A stretch of 44,896 nucleotides of DNA from Bacteroidota bacterium (GTDB lineage Bacteria; Bacteroidota; Bacteroidia; B-17B0; Aurantibacillaceae), in the NCBI GenBank assembly GCA_023251755.1, contig JAHEYF010000032.1:1-44896 (forward strand), read 5' to 3'. Below are positions 1 through 9,030 of this stretch, piece by piece. Under the pieces are notes generated by a model that was not told where the DNA came from, made no database searches, and saw only the letters and a list, made by a program, of their open reading frames with translations. The position numbers and the translations under genes are program-made. Position 1 is the first letter of the stretch, and each line of letters opens with the position of its first letter.

Positions 1-536
1 TACAGCTCCTGCTCGATTATTTTTCTACGGGTATTGAACACGGGCACATCCATCACCATCCCCACGAGGGGCATAAACACAAAGTGATACTGCCTGTAAG
101 CATCCTTGTCGGCTTGTACCTGCACTCCTTTATCGAAGGCATCCCTGTTTCCGAATCCATTGTACACGATTACCCTCTTTCCTATATTGGTTTTAAACAA
201 TCGCTTGTAATTGGTATCACCCTGCACAACATCCCAATATCACTCGCCTTTATGGTAATGATGCTGCAAATGGGGATGTCTAAATCGAAAGCCGTTTTTT
301 ACCTCGTGCTGTTTAGTTTAATGGCCCCCTTGGGTGCCTGTTTCAGTGAAGTGTTAAAACTTTCGGGCATCGGCAATTTCGATCAGATTATGAATATTGC
401 CCTGGGTATTGTAGTCGGTATTTTCCTGCACATCTCCACCACCATTATGTTTGAAAGCGGCGAAAACCACAGGTATAATTTTGCCAAACTCTTTAGCATA
501 TTTTTAGGCGCTGTTTTGGCTTTCCTTATTTCCTGA
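1..536 (+). CDS. ZIP-family metal transporter, 3' part (N-terminus lies outside the window)
   Basis: The open frame is already open at the first bases, so the gene starts upstream of the window. The first visible residues form a histidine-rich stretch (HGHIHHHPHEGHKHK), typical of the cytoplasmic metal-binding loop of ZIP (ZRT/IRT-like) transporters. Two metal-site helices follow: one with an H-x3-EG pattern (LYLHSFIEGIPV) and one with HNIP (ITLHNIPISLAF). At least two more hydrophobic helices run to the stop. This matches the C-terminal half of a ZIP permease that moves zinc or another divalent cation into the cytoplasm across the inner membrane. A GTG at 84 could look like a start, but it falls after the His loop and inside the conserved fold, so it is not the true start. 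Substrate metal is not determinable. Confidence 0.85.
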   Translation, partial: QLLLDYFSTGIEHGHIHHHPHEGHKHKVILPVSILVGLYLHSFIEGIPVSESIVHDYPLSYIGFKQSLVIGITLHNIPISLAFMVMMLQMGMSKSKAVFYLVLFSLMAPLGACFSEVLKLSGIGNFDQIMNIALGIVVGIFLHISTTIMFESGENHRYNFAKLFSIFLGAVLAFLIS

Positions 537-590
537 TTATAATTCCCTGCCTTTTCTTACTTTTATATCCCTCTTAGAGGAAATAAAATT

Positions 591-3113
591 ATGAATGACC
601 GCAAAACTTTATTTGTTGATGTAATATTGCCTCTTGCAGTCCCTAACCTCTACACCTACCGCGTGCCCTTCCAGTTCAATGAGCAGGTACTCATCGGGCA
701 ACGTGTAATCGTTCAGCTGGGCAAAACCAAACTATACACCGCGGTTGTAAAAAACATACACCTAAGCCCTCCAAAAAATTACGAAGCCAAATACATTGAT
801 TCCATTTTAGATGAGCAGCCCATCATCAATCACTTTCAGTTTGCTTTGTGGGACTGGATGGCTTTTTACTACATGTGTTATCCCGGCGAAATAATGAATG
901 CTGCATTGCCCGGAGGTTTAAAACTAAACAGCGAATCGAAAATAGTATTAAACACAGAAGTTGAACTTACACCCGAAGTTATAGCCGCATTAAGCGATAA
1001 AGAATATTTAATTGTGGAGGCCCTGCAAATAACCAATGTACTGGCATTGGAAGAAGTTGAGAAAATAGTTCAGCTGAAGAATGTGCAGCCCCTTATTAAA
1101 ACATTAATCAAAAAAGGATTGGTATTAACTTACGAAGAAGTAAAAGAAAAATACAAACCCCTGTTGGTTCCTTACCTTAAGCTGAACGATGATTTACTGA
1201 ATAACGAAGAGGCCCTGAAAAATGTATTTGACAAGCTGGAAAAGAAAGCTTACAAACAATTGGAAGTGTTGATGTATTACCTGGATACCAGCAACAAAAA
1301 CAAACAGGCAGGAAATTCCCCTTTGTTAAAAGGCTGGATCAAACGACACGAGTTGGTAAAACATTTTGATGCTGCCCCCTTAAATTCCCTGCTTAAAAAA
1401 AACATATTTATACAACAGGACTTTGAAACAGGGCGCCTTGAATACCAGGCCGAAGACAAACAAAACAAAAGCCTGAACGAAGACCAGCAAAGGGCACTGG
1501 CCGAAATAAAAACACACTTTGCTACAAAAGACGTTTGTTTACTGCACGGTGTAACCGGCAGCGGCAAAACAGAAATATATTGCAGGCTAATGGAAGAAGC
1601 CCTGGCCCAGGGCAAGCAGGTGTTGTACTTAGTGCCCGAAATTGCTTTGACCACACAACTTATTTACCGCGTACAACATTATTTTGGCGATAAGATCGGA
1701 GTCTACCATTCCCGCTTTTCGGAAAACGAAAGGGTAGAAATATGGAACAATGTTTTACAAACCAAAACAGACGGGGAAGAAATTATCAACCAGCGTACTT
1801 ACCAGGTTATATTGGGGGCCCGTTCGGCTTTGTTTTTACCCTACAGCAAACTGGGCTTAATTATTATTGACGAGGAACACGATACCTCCTACAAACAACA
1901 CGACCCTGCCCCCCGCTACAATGCCCGCGATGCAGCCATTTACTTAGCACACCTGCACAAGGCAAAAGTTTTGCTGGGCTCTGCCACGCCCGGTATAGAA
2001 ACCTATTACAATGCACAGCAGGGAAAATATGCCCTGGTTGAATTGTTGAAGCGATACGGAAATGCGACTTTACCCGATATTGAAGTAGCCGATGCCAAAC
2101 AGGAAGGGAAAAAAGCTTCTGCTTCAATTTTTACTGATAAATTAAAAGAAGAAATAAAGCTGGCCCTGCAAAAAAAGGAGCAGGTTATTTTGTTTCAGAA
2201 CCGCCGTGGTTTTGCCCCTTATACCGAATGCCAGGTGTGCGCCTGGATACCCATGTGTATACAATGCGATGTATCGCTCATTTACCACAAGGCTTCCAAC
2301 AAATTAAGTTGTCATTATTGCGGGTATACCATGTCGCCCCCATCGGTGTGTGGGGCTTGTGGCAGCAACGATTTACGTTACAAAGGTTTTGGTACCGAAA
2401 AAATTGAAGAGGAAATAGAAATTCTTTTCCCCGAAACAAAGGTGGCCCGTATGGACCTCGACTCCACCCGCAGTAAACATGCTTACCGCCAGCTTATCAA
2501 CGATTTTGAAAACCGCGACATTGATATTTTAGTGGGTACACAAATGGTTACCAAAGGCCTCGATTTTGACAACGTAAGTTTAGTGGGCATTATTAACGCC
2601 GACCAGATGCTGAACTTCCCCGATTACAGGGCCTTTGAAAGAAGCTACCAGTTAATGGCCCAGGTAAGCGGACGTGCAGGCCGAAAAGAAAAAAAAGGAA
2701 AAGTAATTGTGCAGACTACACAAGCCTCGCACGAAATAATTAAATACGTCATCGACAACGATTACCAGCAGTTTTACCAACACCAATTGATAGACAGAAA
2801 ATCATTTAATTACCCGCCTTATTTCCGTTTAATTGAATTCACCTTAGTTTCGAAAGACATTGATTTACTGAATTACTCTTCAAAAGAATTTGCCACCACT
2901 TTAAAAGCTGCTTTCCCCGACAGGGTGCTGGGTCCTGAGTTTCCTATTGTAGCCCGTATTAAAAACGAATTTCATAAACGCATTATATTAAAAACCGACC
3001 GGGAATATGCTTCGCAAAAAGTAAGGGAATTGTTGTGGTTGCAGGTCAATAATTTCCGTATCAATGTTATGTTTAAAAAAGTGAGGATGCATATTGATGT
3101 GGACCCCCTGTAG
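591..3113 (+). CDS. priA: Primosomal protein N' (replication restart helicase PriA)
   Basis: PriA is a 3'-5' DNA helicase that recognises stalled forks and reloads the replisome. The 840-residue product has the expected order. An N-terminal 3'-DNA-binding domain opens with VDVILPLAVPNLYTYRVP. A Walker A motif GVTGSGKTE lies near residues 320-328, and a DEEH Walker B box at about 427-430. A helicase core follows, with a cysteine zinc-binding insert starting near residue 547 (CQVCAW..CIQC, later CHYC and CGAC). The helicase C domain carries GTQMVTKGLDF and SGRAGR. Length is somewhat above the E. coli protein, as is common in this phylum. The ATG at 591 follows 54 nt after the transporter gene. 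No clear terminator follows; the downstream spacer is repeat-rich. Confidence 0.97.
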   Translation: MNDRKTLFVDVILPLAVPNLYTYRVPFQFNEQVLIGQRVIVQLGKTKLYTAVVKNIHLSPPKNYEAKYIDSILDEQPIINHFQFALWDWMAFYYMCYPGEIMNAALPGGLKLNSESKIVLNTEVELTPEVIAALSDKEYLIVEALQITNVLALEEVEKIVQLKNVQPLIKTLIKKGLVLTYEEVKEKYKPLLVPYLKLNDDLLNNEEALKNVFDKLEKKAYKQLEVLMYYLDTSNKNKQAGNSPLLKGWIKRHELVKHFDAAPLNSLLKKNIFIQQDFETGRLEYQAEDKQNKSLNEDQQRALAEIKTHFATKDVCLLHGVTGSGKTEIYCRLMEEALAQGKQVLYLVPEIALTTQLIYRVQHYFGDKIGVYHSRFSENERVEIWNNVLQTKTDGEEIINQRTYQVILGARSALFLPYSKLGLIIIDEEHDTSYKQHDPAPRYNARDAAIYLAHLHKAKVLLGSATPGIETYYNAQQGKYALVELLKRYGNATLPDIEVADAKQEGKKASASIFTDKLKEEIKLALQKKEQVILFQNRRGFAPYTECQVCAWIPMCIQCDVSLIYHKASNKLSCHYCGYTMSPPSVCGACGSNDLRYKGFGTEKIEEEIEILFPETKVARMDLDSTRSKHAYRQLINDFENRDIDILVGTQMVTKGLDFDNVSLVGIINADQMLNFPDYRAFERSYQLMAQVSGRAGRKEKKGKVIVQTTQASHEIIKYVIDNDYQQFYQHQLIDRKSFNYPPYFRLIEFTLVSKDIDLLNYSSKEFATTLKAAFPDRVLGPEFPIVARIKNEFHKRIILKTDREYASQKVRELLWLQVNNFRINVMFKKVRMHIDVDPL

Positions 3114-3433
3114 GGCGATTACGATTGACGAGGGACAAAGTACGATTGACGATTACGAATTGATCTGCGAAATACGAATTTTGTACGAATGTACTAATGT
3201 TGGAGTAACGAAACAGGGTTGACAAATTACGATTGACGAAGTACGGATCTACGAATACGAATCAGTACGAATATACTAATCTATGTGTAGTATCACTCTA
3301 TATAACTGCATTAGTATATTCGTACCGATTAGTAATTAGTCGACAAAAAGAACTATATCCTCATTTTTATTCCTGCAAAACTTCTCATTCTCTCACTACT
3401 CACATCTCAATACTAATGTCTCACTACCCACCT
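3114..3433. repeat. Repeat-rich spacer between priA and nadK
   Basis: No credible gene. The word ACGATTGACGA occurs three times (3121-3131, 3142-3152, 3229-3239), mixed with many copies of TACGAA. A 21-bp inverted repeat with one mismatch (3260-3280 against 3310-3330, core GTACGAATATACTAAT) closes a 29-nt loop. The genes on both sides converge here, so the hairpin could end transcription from both, but it has no strong U-run. Confidence 0.6.
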
Positions 3434-4312
3434 CTAATTCCTCCTGTCAATCCCCCACATCAGTTTACTGCGCAGGGTTTTAAAGAAATGCTGTCCTTCG
3501 AGGTTGATGAGGTTAAAGGTAAAGCCGGCCTTTTTAACAAGGAGTTCTACCGAAGAGTCTATTTGAGCGGTGCGCGAATCGAGTGAAGCTAAGTAATGTG
3601 GGCTTCTTCCTTTTACCGTTAAGGTTATTTCGTTGTTGTTTGATAATACAATGGGCCTCACATTCAGGTTGTGCGGGGCAATGGGGGTCAATACAATGTT
3701 GCCCGAGTCGGGAACCATAATGGGGCCTCCACAGCTTAAAGAATAGGCGGTAGAACCGGTAGAAGTGGAAAGGATTAAACCATCGGCCCAATACGAATTT
3801 AAAAACTCTCCGTTTACTTTTGCATCAATGGTAATCATGGTTGATGAATCTTTTTTAAGTACGGTCAATTCGTTGACCGCAAAATTCAAATCCCCGAATA
3901 AATCACCGGCTGTTTTTAATTCAATCAATTCACGCTTGTCCAATTTGAATTTATTGTCTAACAAACATTGAATAGCTGTACTAAAATCTTCTTTGTACAC
4001 ACTGGCCAAAAAACCAAGCCGGCCTGTATTTACACCCAGTACCGGAATTCCGGAATCACGCACCAGGTCCAATGTTTCGAGTATAGTTCCGTCGCCACCA
4101 AGCGAAATAATAAAATCTACATTTCCTTTAATGCAATTGTAATTGTTATAGGTGGGAATATCGAGGTTAAATTTAAATTCCTCTTTTAAAAACTTATAAT
4201 AGTCTTCAAAAATAATAAGCTTTACATTTTCTTTGTTTAGCCGTGTGCTAAGTGTTTTAATGTAATCGGCGTTGTTGTCTTTAACAGGCCGGGCGTAAAT
4301 AGCTATAGTCAT
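3434..4312 (-). CDS. nadK: NAD kinase
   Basis: Phosphorylates NAD to NADP using ATP or polyphosphate in the cytoplasm. The 292-residue protein shows the family signature GGDGT (residues 72-76, followed by ILETLDL), the NTGRLGFLA segment, an FAVNELTVLKKD stretch with the conserved Asn-Glu, and the DGLILSTSTGSTAYSLSCGGP loop that forms the NAD site. Length matches the family (about 290). The start ATG at 4312 lies only 6 nt beyond the stop of the upstream POTRA outer-membrane gene, so the two are very probably co-transcribed, together with the CBS gene before them. A similar CBS-nadK-barrel neighbourhood is common in Bacteroidota. Confidence 0.97.
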   Translation of the reverse strand: MTIAIYARPVKDNNADYIKTLSTRLNKENVKLIIFEDYYKFLKEEFKFNLDIPTYNNYNCIKGNVDFIISLGGDGTILETLDLVRDSGIPVLGVNTGRLGFLASVYKEDFSTAIQCLLDNKFKLDKRELIELKTAGDLFGDLNFAVNELTVLKKDSSTMITIDAKVNGEFLNSYWADGLILSTSTGSTAYSLSCGGPIMVPDSGNIVLTPIAPHNLNVRPIVLSNNNEITLTVKGRSPHYLASLDSRTAQIDSSVELLVKKAGFTFNLINLEGQHFFKTLRSKLMWGIDRRN

Positions 4313-4318
4313 ATCAAA

Positions 4319-5803
4319 TTAAATTGGGGCCGAAAAGTGCAAAAATAATCCTTTTTGCTGCATTTTATTCATGGATGCTTCAAGCCTTAAAACATAATCG
4401 TAATACGTTACAAGGTCTACCCCCACTCCGCAGCCTATTAACCAGGAATTGGACAGGGGGTTTCCGTTGTAATAAAATTTATCCTGTACATAACCCGCAT
4501 CGCCATACGTGGTGAGGTAAACAGCGTAAGGTATGTGTTTGAACTTTTCGAAACGCTTAACCGGTATTTTTACAACACGGGGTTTCACCAATTGGTATTT
4601 AACGGTGGTTTTAAACGTACCAAAATTTTGTCCGTCTATTACATAATACTCATAGCCTCTTACAAAATCGTTAAAACCCAGGGCCCTGTTAAAATAATAA
4701 ACCTGTGTATTGTTCAGCAGGTACCTTAACTTTAAACCTGTTGCCATGTATATTCGCGGGCATATCGCCCAGTAATTGCGAACGGCGGCTGCAAGCAATA
4801 AATTATCAACCGTTTCGTCCTTCAGTAAATTCAGTCCGTCTTTTATTACATTAAATTCAAAAGAATGGCCCTTCAGGGGATAAATTTTTTGGTCTTTAAC
4901 TTCGTAGCGGAATAAATACTGCAAACTGAAATACGAAATAGTGCTTCTGTCGGAGATAAAATAAGAGGCGTTTAACTTTCTGATGGTATCACAAATAAAA
5001 CTGCTTTTGTACAGGGCTTCAAACGAATGCCGCATATACAAACCATCGCGGTAACTTATTCCTATTTTAGCTTCCTGTTCTTTGCGTACATAATTGCGGT
5101 AATTGCGGTAAAACAACAACTGGTTGTCGTGGGTAGAGTAAGCAATTTCATTGTTGCGGTAAAAATTATAGGCGAAGTTCAGGCCTATGGTTTGTTTTTT
5201 ATTGATGTAGGGGATTCTGTAGCCTACACCGTATTGCTCGGTGTAGCCCCGCCTGAATTTTAAAGTAACCGATTCGTTCCGGCCCCTTACATTTTCGAAG
5301 GTGAGGAACATCCCGTAATTGATCCTGAACAAATCTTTAGTAGCCCACCAGGAATTAAAGTTCCTGTCCTGCACTTCAAAAATAGGCGAAGGCCAGGTGT
5401 ACCAGCGTTCTTTCACATCAATATAAATACTTAGGGTTAAAGCCGAATCGTTGGCCTGAGAAGTAATGGTTACAAAATTAAACAGCGAAGTATTAATAAG
5501 GTTTTGCTGCGAACGTATTTTTGAATAATCGAGTTCATTGAGGGTAATTAAATCACCGGTTTTAAAATTGAGTTCCCTTAAAATTATTTTTTCTTTGGTG
5601 CGTTTATTTCCTGTAACAACAATCTGTTCTATTTTGTATTGTGGCTTGAACTGCTTACTGGGCCTTTGTTTCCCCGCCTCCTCCGTTTGTGATACAAGCG
5701 GGTGGCCATAACAAAACAACAGGGCAACAACAAACAACCGGAACAGTGTTTTGTTAAACAATAAAGGGGACTTGTTATATGTTAATGAACCGCATAAATT
5801 CAT
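4319..5803 (-). CDS. POTRA-domain outer-membrane beta-barrel protein (BamA/TamA-like, short form)
   Basis: The 494-residue protein has an N-terminal hydrophobic stretch near residues 21-38 (FRLFVVALLFCYGHPLVSQ) that looks like a signal peptide preceded by an unusually long N-region. It is followed by one POTRA-like domain at about 56-135 (YKIEQIVVTGNKRTKEKIILREL, later YSKIRSQQNLINTSLFNFV). The remainder is rich in alternating aromatic residues and has a FVRGYEYYVIDGQ segment, as in surface-antigen (Omp85) barrels. Real BamA in this phylum is much longer with five POTRA domains, so this is a related short paralogue and not BamA itself. It overlaps the upstream CBS gene by 29 bp and is followed after 6 nt by nadK. 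Its partner or substrate is unknown. Confidence 0.8.
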   Translation of the reverse strand: MNLCGSLTYNKSPLLFNKTLFRLFVVALLFCYGHPLVSQTEEAGKQRPSKQFKPQYKIEQIVVTGNKRTKEKIILRELNFKTGDLITLNELDYSKIRSQQNLINTSLFNFVTITSQANDSALTLSIYIDVKERWYTWPSPIFEVQDRNFNSWWATKDLFRINYGMFLTFENVRGRNESVTLKFRRGYTEQYGVGYRIPYINKKQTIGLNFAYNFYRNNEIAYSTHDNQLLFYRNYRNYVRKEQEAKIGISYRDGLYMRHSFEALYKSSFICDTIRKLNASYFISDRSTISYFSLQYLFRYEVKDQKIYPLKGHSFEFNVIKDGLNLLKDETVDNLLLAAAVRNYWAICPRIYMATGLKLRYLLNNTQVYYFNRALGFNDFVRGYEYYVIDGQNFGTFKTTVKYQLVKPRVVKIPVKRFEKFKHIPYAVYLTTYGDAGYVQDKFYYNGNPLSNSWLIGCGVGVDLVTYYDYVLRLEASMNKMQQKGLFLHFSAPI

Positions 5804-6440
5804 TGAAGCGGTGGTTTAAATCATCCGAAAACTGCTGCTGGTGGTACGAAGCCTTTACATGGTAATTGTACCTGTAAAAGGTTTGCAATATTCTTGTTAA
5901 ATCTTCTTTGTTTACTTTGATGGTTACTTCTATTTTCATAGAATCGGGCAAAGAGGTGAGGTAACAACTCAATACTTTTGCATCGTTCCCTTCAATAATA
6001 CTTGCTATCTGTGTAAGCGAATAATCATTTTTATTCATTTCCAGTTCAATAATACCACCGGGTTCCATGACTGCCGAAATTCCCGACATTTTTTCAAGCA
6101 CACTTTTTTGTGTAACCGAACCGGCGTACAAATCGTTGTCGTCCAGCACCGGTAACAAAGTCAGGTTCATTCCCGACATTAACTTTAATGCATCGTAAGC
6201 GTGTTGCCCGCTGCGGATAACAGGTTTTAAAAAATGAACCTTGCTTGTTTCCAATTGCTCTTCCCGCTTGCTGTTCGAATCAAGCAAATCGGCTTCCGAC
6301 ACAAGTCCTACCAGTTCCCTCCCCTTCACTACAGCTAAATGTGTTACCTTAAACTCCTCCATCCAGTGCAGGGCAAGGTCTATCGTATCCGAATGTTTCA
6401 ACGGGGGCACTTCATCTGTAATCAGGTCTGCGGCAAGCAT
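5775..6440 (-). CDS. CBS-pair protein with C-terminal ACT-like domain (AcuB-like)
   Basis: A 221-residue soluble protein. The first CBS motif covers about residues 5-55 (DTIDLALHWMEEFKVTHLAVV, then VGLVSEADLLD) and the second about 70-125 (HAYDALKLMSGMNLTLLPVLDD, then GSVTQKSVLEKM). The C-terminal part (GGIIELEMNKNDYSLTQIA and IEVTIKVNKEDL) resembles an ACT regulatory domain. CBS pairs bind adenosine nucleotides and usually sense energy state; what this one controls is not visible. It is the first gene of the minus-strand cluster with the POTRA protein and nadK. It is divergent from pdxJ, with a 115-bp shared upstream region. Confidence 0.85.
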   Translation of the reverse strand: MLAADLITDEVPPLKHSDTIDLALHWMEEFKVTHLAVVKGRELVGLVSEADLLDSNSKREEQLETSKVHFLKPVIRSGQHAYDALKLMSGMNLTLLPVLDDNDLYAGSVTQKSVLEKMSGISAVMEPGGIIELEMNKNDYSLTQIASIIEGNDAKVLSCYLTSLPDSMKIEVTIKVNKEDLTRILQTFYRYNYHVKASYHQQQFSDDLNHRFNEFMRFINI

Positions 6441-6488
6441 AAAAATCTATATGTAGTTAAATTATGATTTTTTAAGCATTATTCCAAT

Positions 6489-6496
6489 TATCTTTG
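6489..6496 (+). promoter_or_regulatory. -7 promoter element upstream of pdxJ
   Basis: TATCTTTG fits the Bacteroidota -7 consensus TAnnTTTG and lies 59 nt upstream of the pdxJ start codon. The -33 element is poor (only T-rich sequence near 6468-6473). Confidence 0.5.
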
Positions 6497-6555
6497 CACC
6501 GGAATAATTTGCAGCAAAAATACTACAATTTTTTAGCTTTACCGAAATTTAAAAT

Positions 6556-7272
6556 ATGGCGAAACTGAGCGTAAATATTAATAAAATTGCCACCCTGCGA
6601 AATTCCAGAGGCCACAATACTCCCGATGTTCAAAAAACAGCCCTTGACTGTGAGCGGTTTGGTGCGCAGGGCATTACGGTTCACCCAAGGCCCGATGAAC
6701 GCCACATCCGCTACAAGGATGTACACTTATTAAAACCGCTTTTAAAAACAGAATTTAATATTGAAGGCAATCCTAAAGAACAAAAGTTTGTTGACCTGGT
6801 GCTGGACATAAAACCCACACAGGTTACCCTGGTACCCGATGCGGGCGGGCAGCTTACTTCCGATCATGGTTGGGATACCCTGGCCAACAAACAATACCTG
6901 CAAGACATCATCGGGGTTTTTAAAGCCGCCGGCATCCGCACCTCTGTATTTGTAGACCCGGTATTAAAAATGATTGAAGGTGCCAGAGAAACAGGCACAG
7001 ACCGGATTGAACTGTACACGGAAGAATACGCCCGTTTGTACCCTGTTAACCGCAACGAAGCCATACAACCTTTTGCTGAAGCGGGAAAGCTGGCCCTTGA
7101 ACTGGGCCTTGGTGTAAACGCAGGGCACGACCTGAACCTGGACAACCTGAAATTTTTGAAACAACATATTCCCAACTTACTTGAAGTTTCCATCGGTCAC
7201 GCATTGATTGTAGACGCTTTGTATTATGGTTTGGAAAATACTATACAGATGTACCGGAGGCAATTGATTTGA
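6556..7272 (+). CDS. pdxJ: Pyridoxine 5'-phosphate synthase
   Basis: Condenses 1-deoxy-xylulose 5-phosphate with 3-amino-2-oxopropyl phosphate to pyridoxine 5'-phosphate, the last step of the DXP-dependent vitamin B6 route. The 238-residue protein carries the family landmarks. These are the N-terminal [15 protein letters not shown], the [13 protein letters not shown] loop that binds substrate phosphate, [25 protein letters not shown], and the C-terminal [15 protein letters not shown] and EVSIGHALI. Length matches the E. coli enzyme (about 243). The start ATG is the first in frame and is preceded by a promoter-like element at 6489. Single-gene transcription unit, followed by a repeat-rich spacer. 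Confidence 0.97.
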   Translation: MAKLSVNINKIATLRNSRGHNTPDVQKTALDCERFGAQGITVHPRPDERHIRYKDVHLLKPLLKTEFNIEGNPKEQKFVDLVLDIKPTQVTLVPDAGGQLTSDHGWDTLANKQYLQDIIGVFKAAGIRTSVFVDPVLKMIEGARETGTDRIELYTEEYARLYPVNRNEAIQPFAEAGKLALELGLGVNAGHDLNLDNLKFLKQHIPNLLEVSIGHALIVDALYYGLENTIQMYRRQLI

Positions 7273-7576
7273 GAATTTGAGGATGAGTTGATTTGAAGAT
7301 GGGAGACCGGTAAATTAAAACGAGATAGGTGTTGAGGATTAGCTGATGTGCTGATGTGATGATCAGCTGATGGGAGAACAGGATTTGATGATGAGTTGAT
7401 TTGAAAATTTGAAGATGGGGAGAACGGTTAGCTGATGTGATGATAAAAGCCAAAAGTAATAAGCTAAAAGCCAAAAAGGAGACAGGTGATTGAGAAGGGC
7501 AAGGATGATTAGCTGATGAAACTATTGAACGAATAAACAAATGAATTTATAAACGAAGACGGAACTAAGAACTAAA
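7273..7576. repeat. Low-complexity, repeat-rich spacer between pdxJ and the hydrolase gene
   Basis: About 300 bp without a gene. GATGAGTTGATTTGAA occurs at 7282-7297 and 7390-7405. TTAGCTGATG occurs at 7339, 7428 and 7509 (the first two extend to TTAGCTGATGTG). A stretch of AAAGCCAAAA words lies near 7446-7480. The 17-mer CTATTGAACGAATAAAC at 7522-7538 recurs identically at 15480-15496. Confidence 0.6.
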
Positions 7577-8347
7577 GTGGAACTGGCATACAGAAAATAC
7601 GGCGAAGGGCAACCCTTATTAATTTTACATGGTTTATTTGGCCAAAGCGACAATTGGAACAGCCTGGCCAAACGTTTTGCGGAACAAGGTTTTGAAGTAT
7701 ATACCATCGATCAGCGCAACCACGGTTTATCTCCGCACAGTGAAGAATGGAATTACGAGGCAATGGCCTTAGATATTAAAGAGTTTATTGAAACACATCA
7801 ATTAAAAAATCCCATTTTATTAGGGCACAGCATGGGTGGAAAAACCGCTATGTTTTTTGCTTTAACTTATGATGGAATACTTGATAAATTAATTGTTGCC
7901 GACATTGCCCCGCGTGCATACACCGCCCACCACCACGATGTACTAAAGGCATTGAACGCAGTTGATTTCAATACCATCAGCACCCGTAAAGAAGCGGAAG
8001 CGCTGATGACTGAACATCTTCCTGATTTTGGTACCCGGCAGTTTTTATTAAAAAATATTTATTGGGAAGACAACTCCAACAAGCGCATGAACTGGCGTTT
8101 TAATTTAAAGGTGATAGAAAAAAATTACGACAACATTGGTATTGAAGCACCCGCTAACACAAGCCAGGTAAAGACCCTGTTCATACGTGGTGGAAATTCA
8201 AATTATATTTCGGATGATGATACCATTGACATTGAGCGCCGTTTCCCGGATTATACCCTGCTTACTATTCCTGGCTCGGGGCATTGGATACATGCTGAAA
8301 AACCTGAAGAATTTTACCAGGCCGTTATTGCATTTATAAAAGCTTAA
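7577..8347 (+). CDS. Alpha/beta-fold hydrolase (YbfF-type esterase family)
   Basis: A 256-residue cytoplasmic hydrolase. An oxyanion region HGLFGQSDNW lies near residue 18. The DQRNHGLSP motif near 45-53 is typical of the YbfF-like esterases. The nucleophile elbow GHSMGG puts Ser at 85. The catalytic His is in GSGHWIHAEKP (about 236), and an acid residue is probably in the SDDD stretch of the cap-to-core segment. This family cleaves short acyl esters or acyl-CoA; the natural substrate cannot be read here. The start is GTG at 7577 because there is no in-frame ATG before the conserved first strand. It converges with and overlaps the HAD gene by 14 bp. Confidence 0.9.
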   Translation: MELAYRKYGEGQPLLILHGLFGQSDNWNSLAKRFAEQGFEVYTIDQRNHGLSPHSEEWNYEAMALDIKEFIETHQLKNPILLGHSMGGKTAMFFALTYDGILDKLIVADIAPRAYTAHHHDVLKALNAVDFNTISTRKEAEALMTEHLPDFGTRQFLLKNIYWEDNSNKRMNWRFNLKVIEKNYDNIGIEAPANTSQVKTLFIRGGNSNYISDDDTIDIERRFPDYTLLTIPGSGHWIHAEKPEEFYQAVIAFIKA

Positions 8348-8963
8348 GCTCTTCTAATAAAACAACAATGTCTTTGTTCTTATCCAACAAATAAGCCTGT
8401 ATTCCGCAAGTCAAAGCGCCTTTTACATGCTGAATAGAATCATCAATAAACACAGTTTCTTCGGCTACTAATTTATTTTCATTCAACACATACCTGAAAA
8501 TTTCCGGGTCTGGCTTGCGCATATTCATCCTGCAACTATAATAAACCTTTTCAAAACAATGGTTCAGGTTCTTTACAGCGTGCTGCTCTTCCAGAATTTG
8601 TTCAAAGGCTGTAACATGCGTTTCATTCGTATTACTCAGCAAAAACGTTCTGTACTTCTTATTCATTTGCCCAATCACATCCATTCGGTGTGGTGGGAAA
8701 TCAAGCAGCATCGCGTTCCATGCTGCTATAAGCCTGCTTTCATCCATATCCGTTTGCAAGAGTTTTTTTAGCTCCGAAAAAAAATTTTCGGGAGAAACCG
8801 TCCCTTTGTCAAATTCATCAAAAAGGGGAATTTGCTGTGCCTGCGTATAAAGCGATTTAAAATCAGCAAACCCAAGCTCAGTAAAGGATGTGATCGTTTT
8901 TGGGATATCCAGGTTAATGATAACCCCGCCTAAATCGAAAATGATATTTTTAATTTTGCCCAT
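8334..8963 (-). CDS. HAD-superfamily phosphatase (YihX-like)
   Basis: A 209-residue HAD hydrolase. Motif I is FDLGGVI with the nucleophile Asp at residue 10; the usual second Asp is replaced by Gly, as in the YihX/epoxide-hydrolase-like group. Motif II is LLSNTNETH, and motif III/IV reads MRKPDPEIF then ETVFIDDSIQHV. The helical cap between motifs I and II is of type C1. YihX members dephosphorylate alpha-D-glucose 1-phosphate; substrate here is not certain. The start ATG at 8963 sits just before the divergent tRNA promoter. The 3' end overlaps the convergent hydrolase gene by 14 bp. Confidence 0.9.
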   Translation of the reverse strand: MGKIKNIIFDLGGVIINLDIPKTITSFTELGFADFKSLYTQAQQIPLFDEFDKGTVSPENFFSELKKLLQTDMDESRLIAAWNAMLLDFPPHRMDVIGQMNKKYRTFLLSNTNETHVTAFEQILEEQHAVKNLNHCFEKVYYSCRMNMRKPDPEIFRYVLNENKLVAEETVFIDDSIQHVKGALTCGIQAYLLDKNKDIVVLLEELKLL

Positions 8964-8967
8964 AAAT

Positions 8968-8998
8968 TTTGCTAATCTGCTGCAAATATATATTTTTG
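8968..8998 (+). promoter_or_regulatory. tRNA gene promoter, Bacteroidota type
   Basis: TTTG at 8968-8971, a spacer of exactly 19 nt, then TATTTTTG at 8991-8998. This is a full match to the TTTG-N19-TAnnTTTG consensus of the phylum's housekeeping sigma factor. It lies 32 nt before the mature tRNA 5' end. Confidence 0.75.
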
Positions 8999-9030
8999 CA
9001 GTCCCAAAACTAAATGATTTGGGTGATTTA

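Noticed and set aside
3114-3433. CRISPR-like array
   Set aside because: The 11-bp words are not evenly spaced and there are no distinct unique spacers or cas genes.
3233-3586. 117-codon plus-strand frame after priA
   Set aside because: Built from the repeat-rich spacer and the antisense of nadK; no domain.
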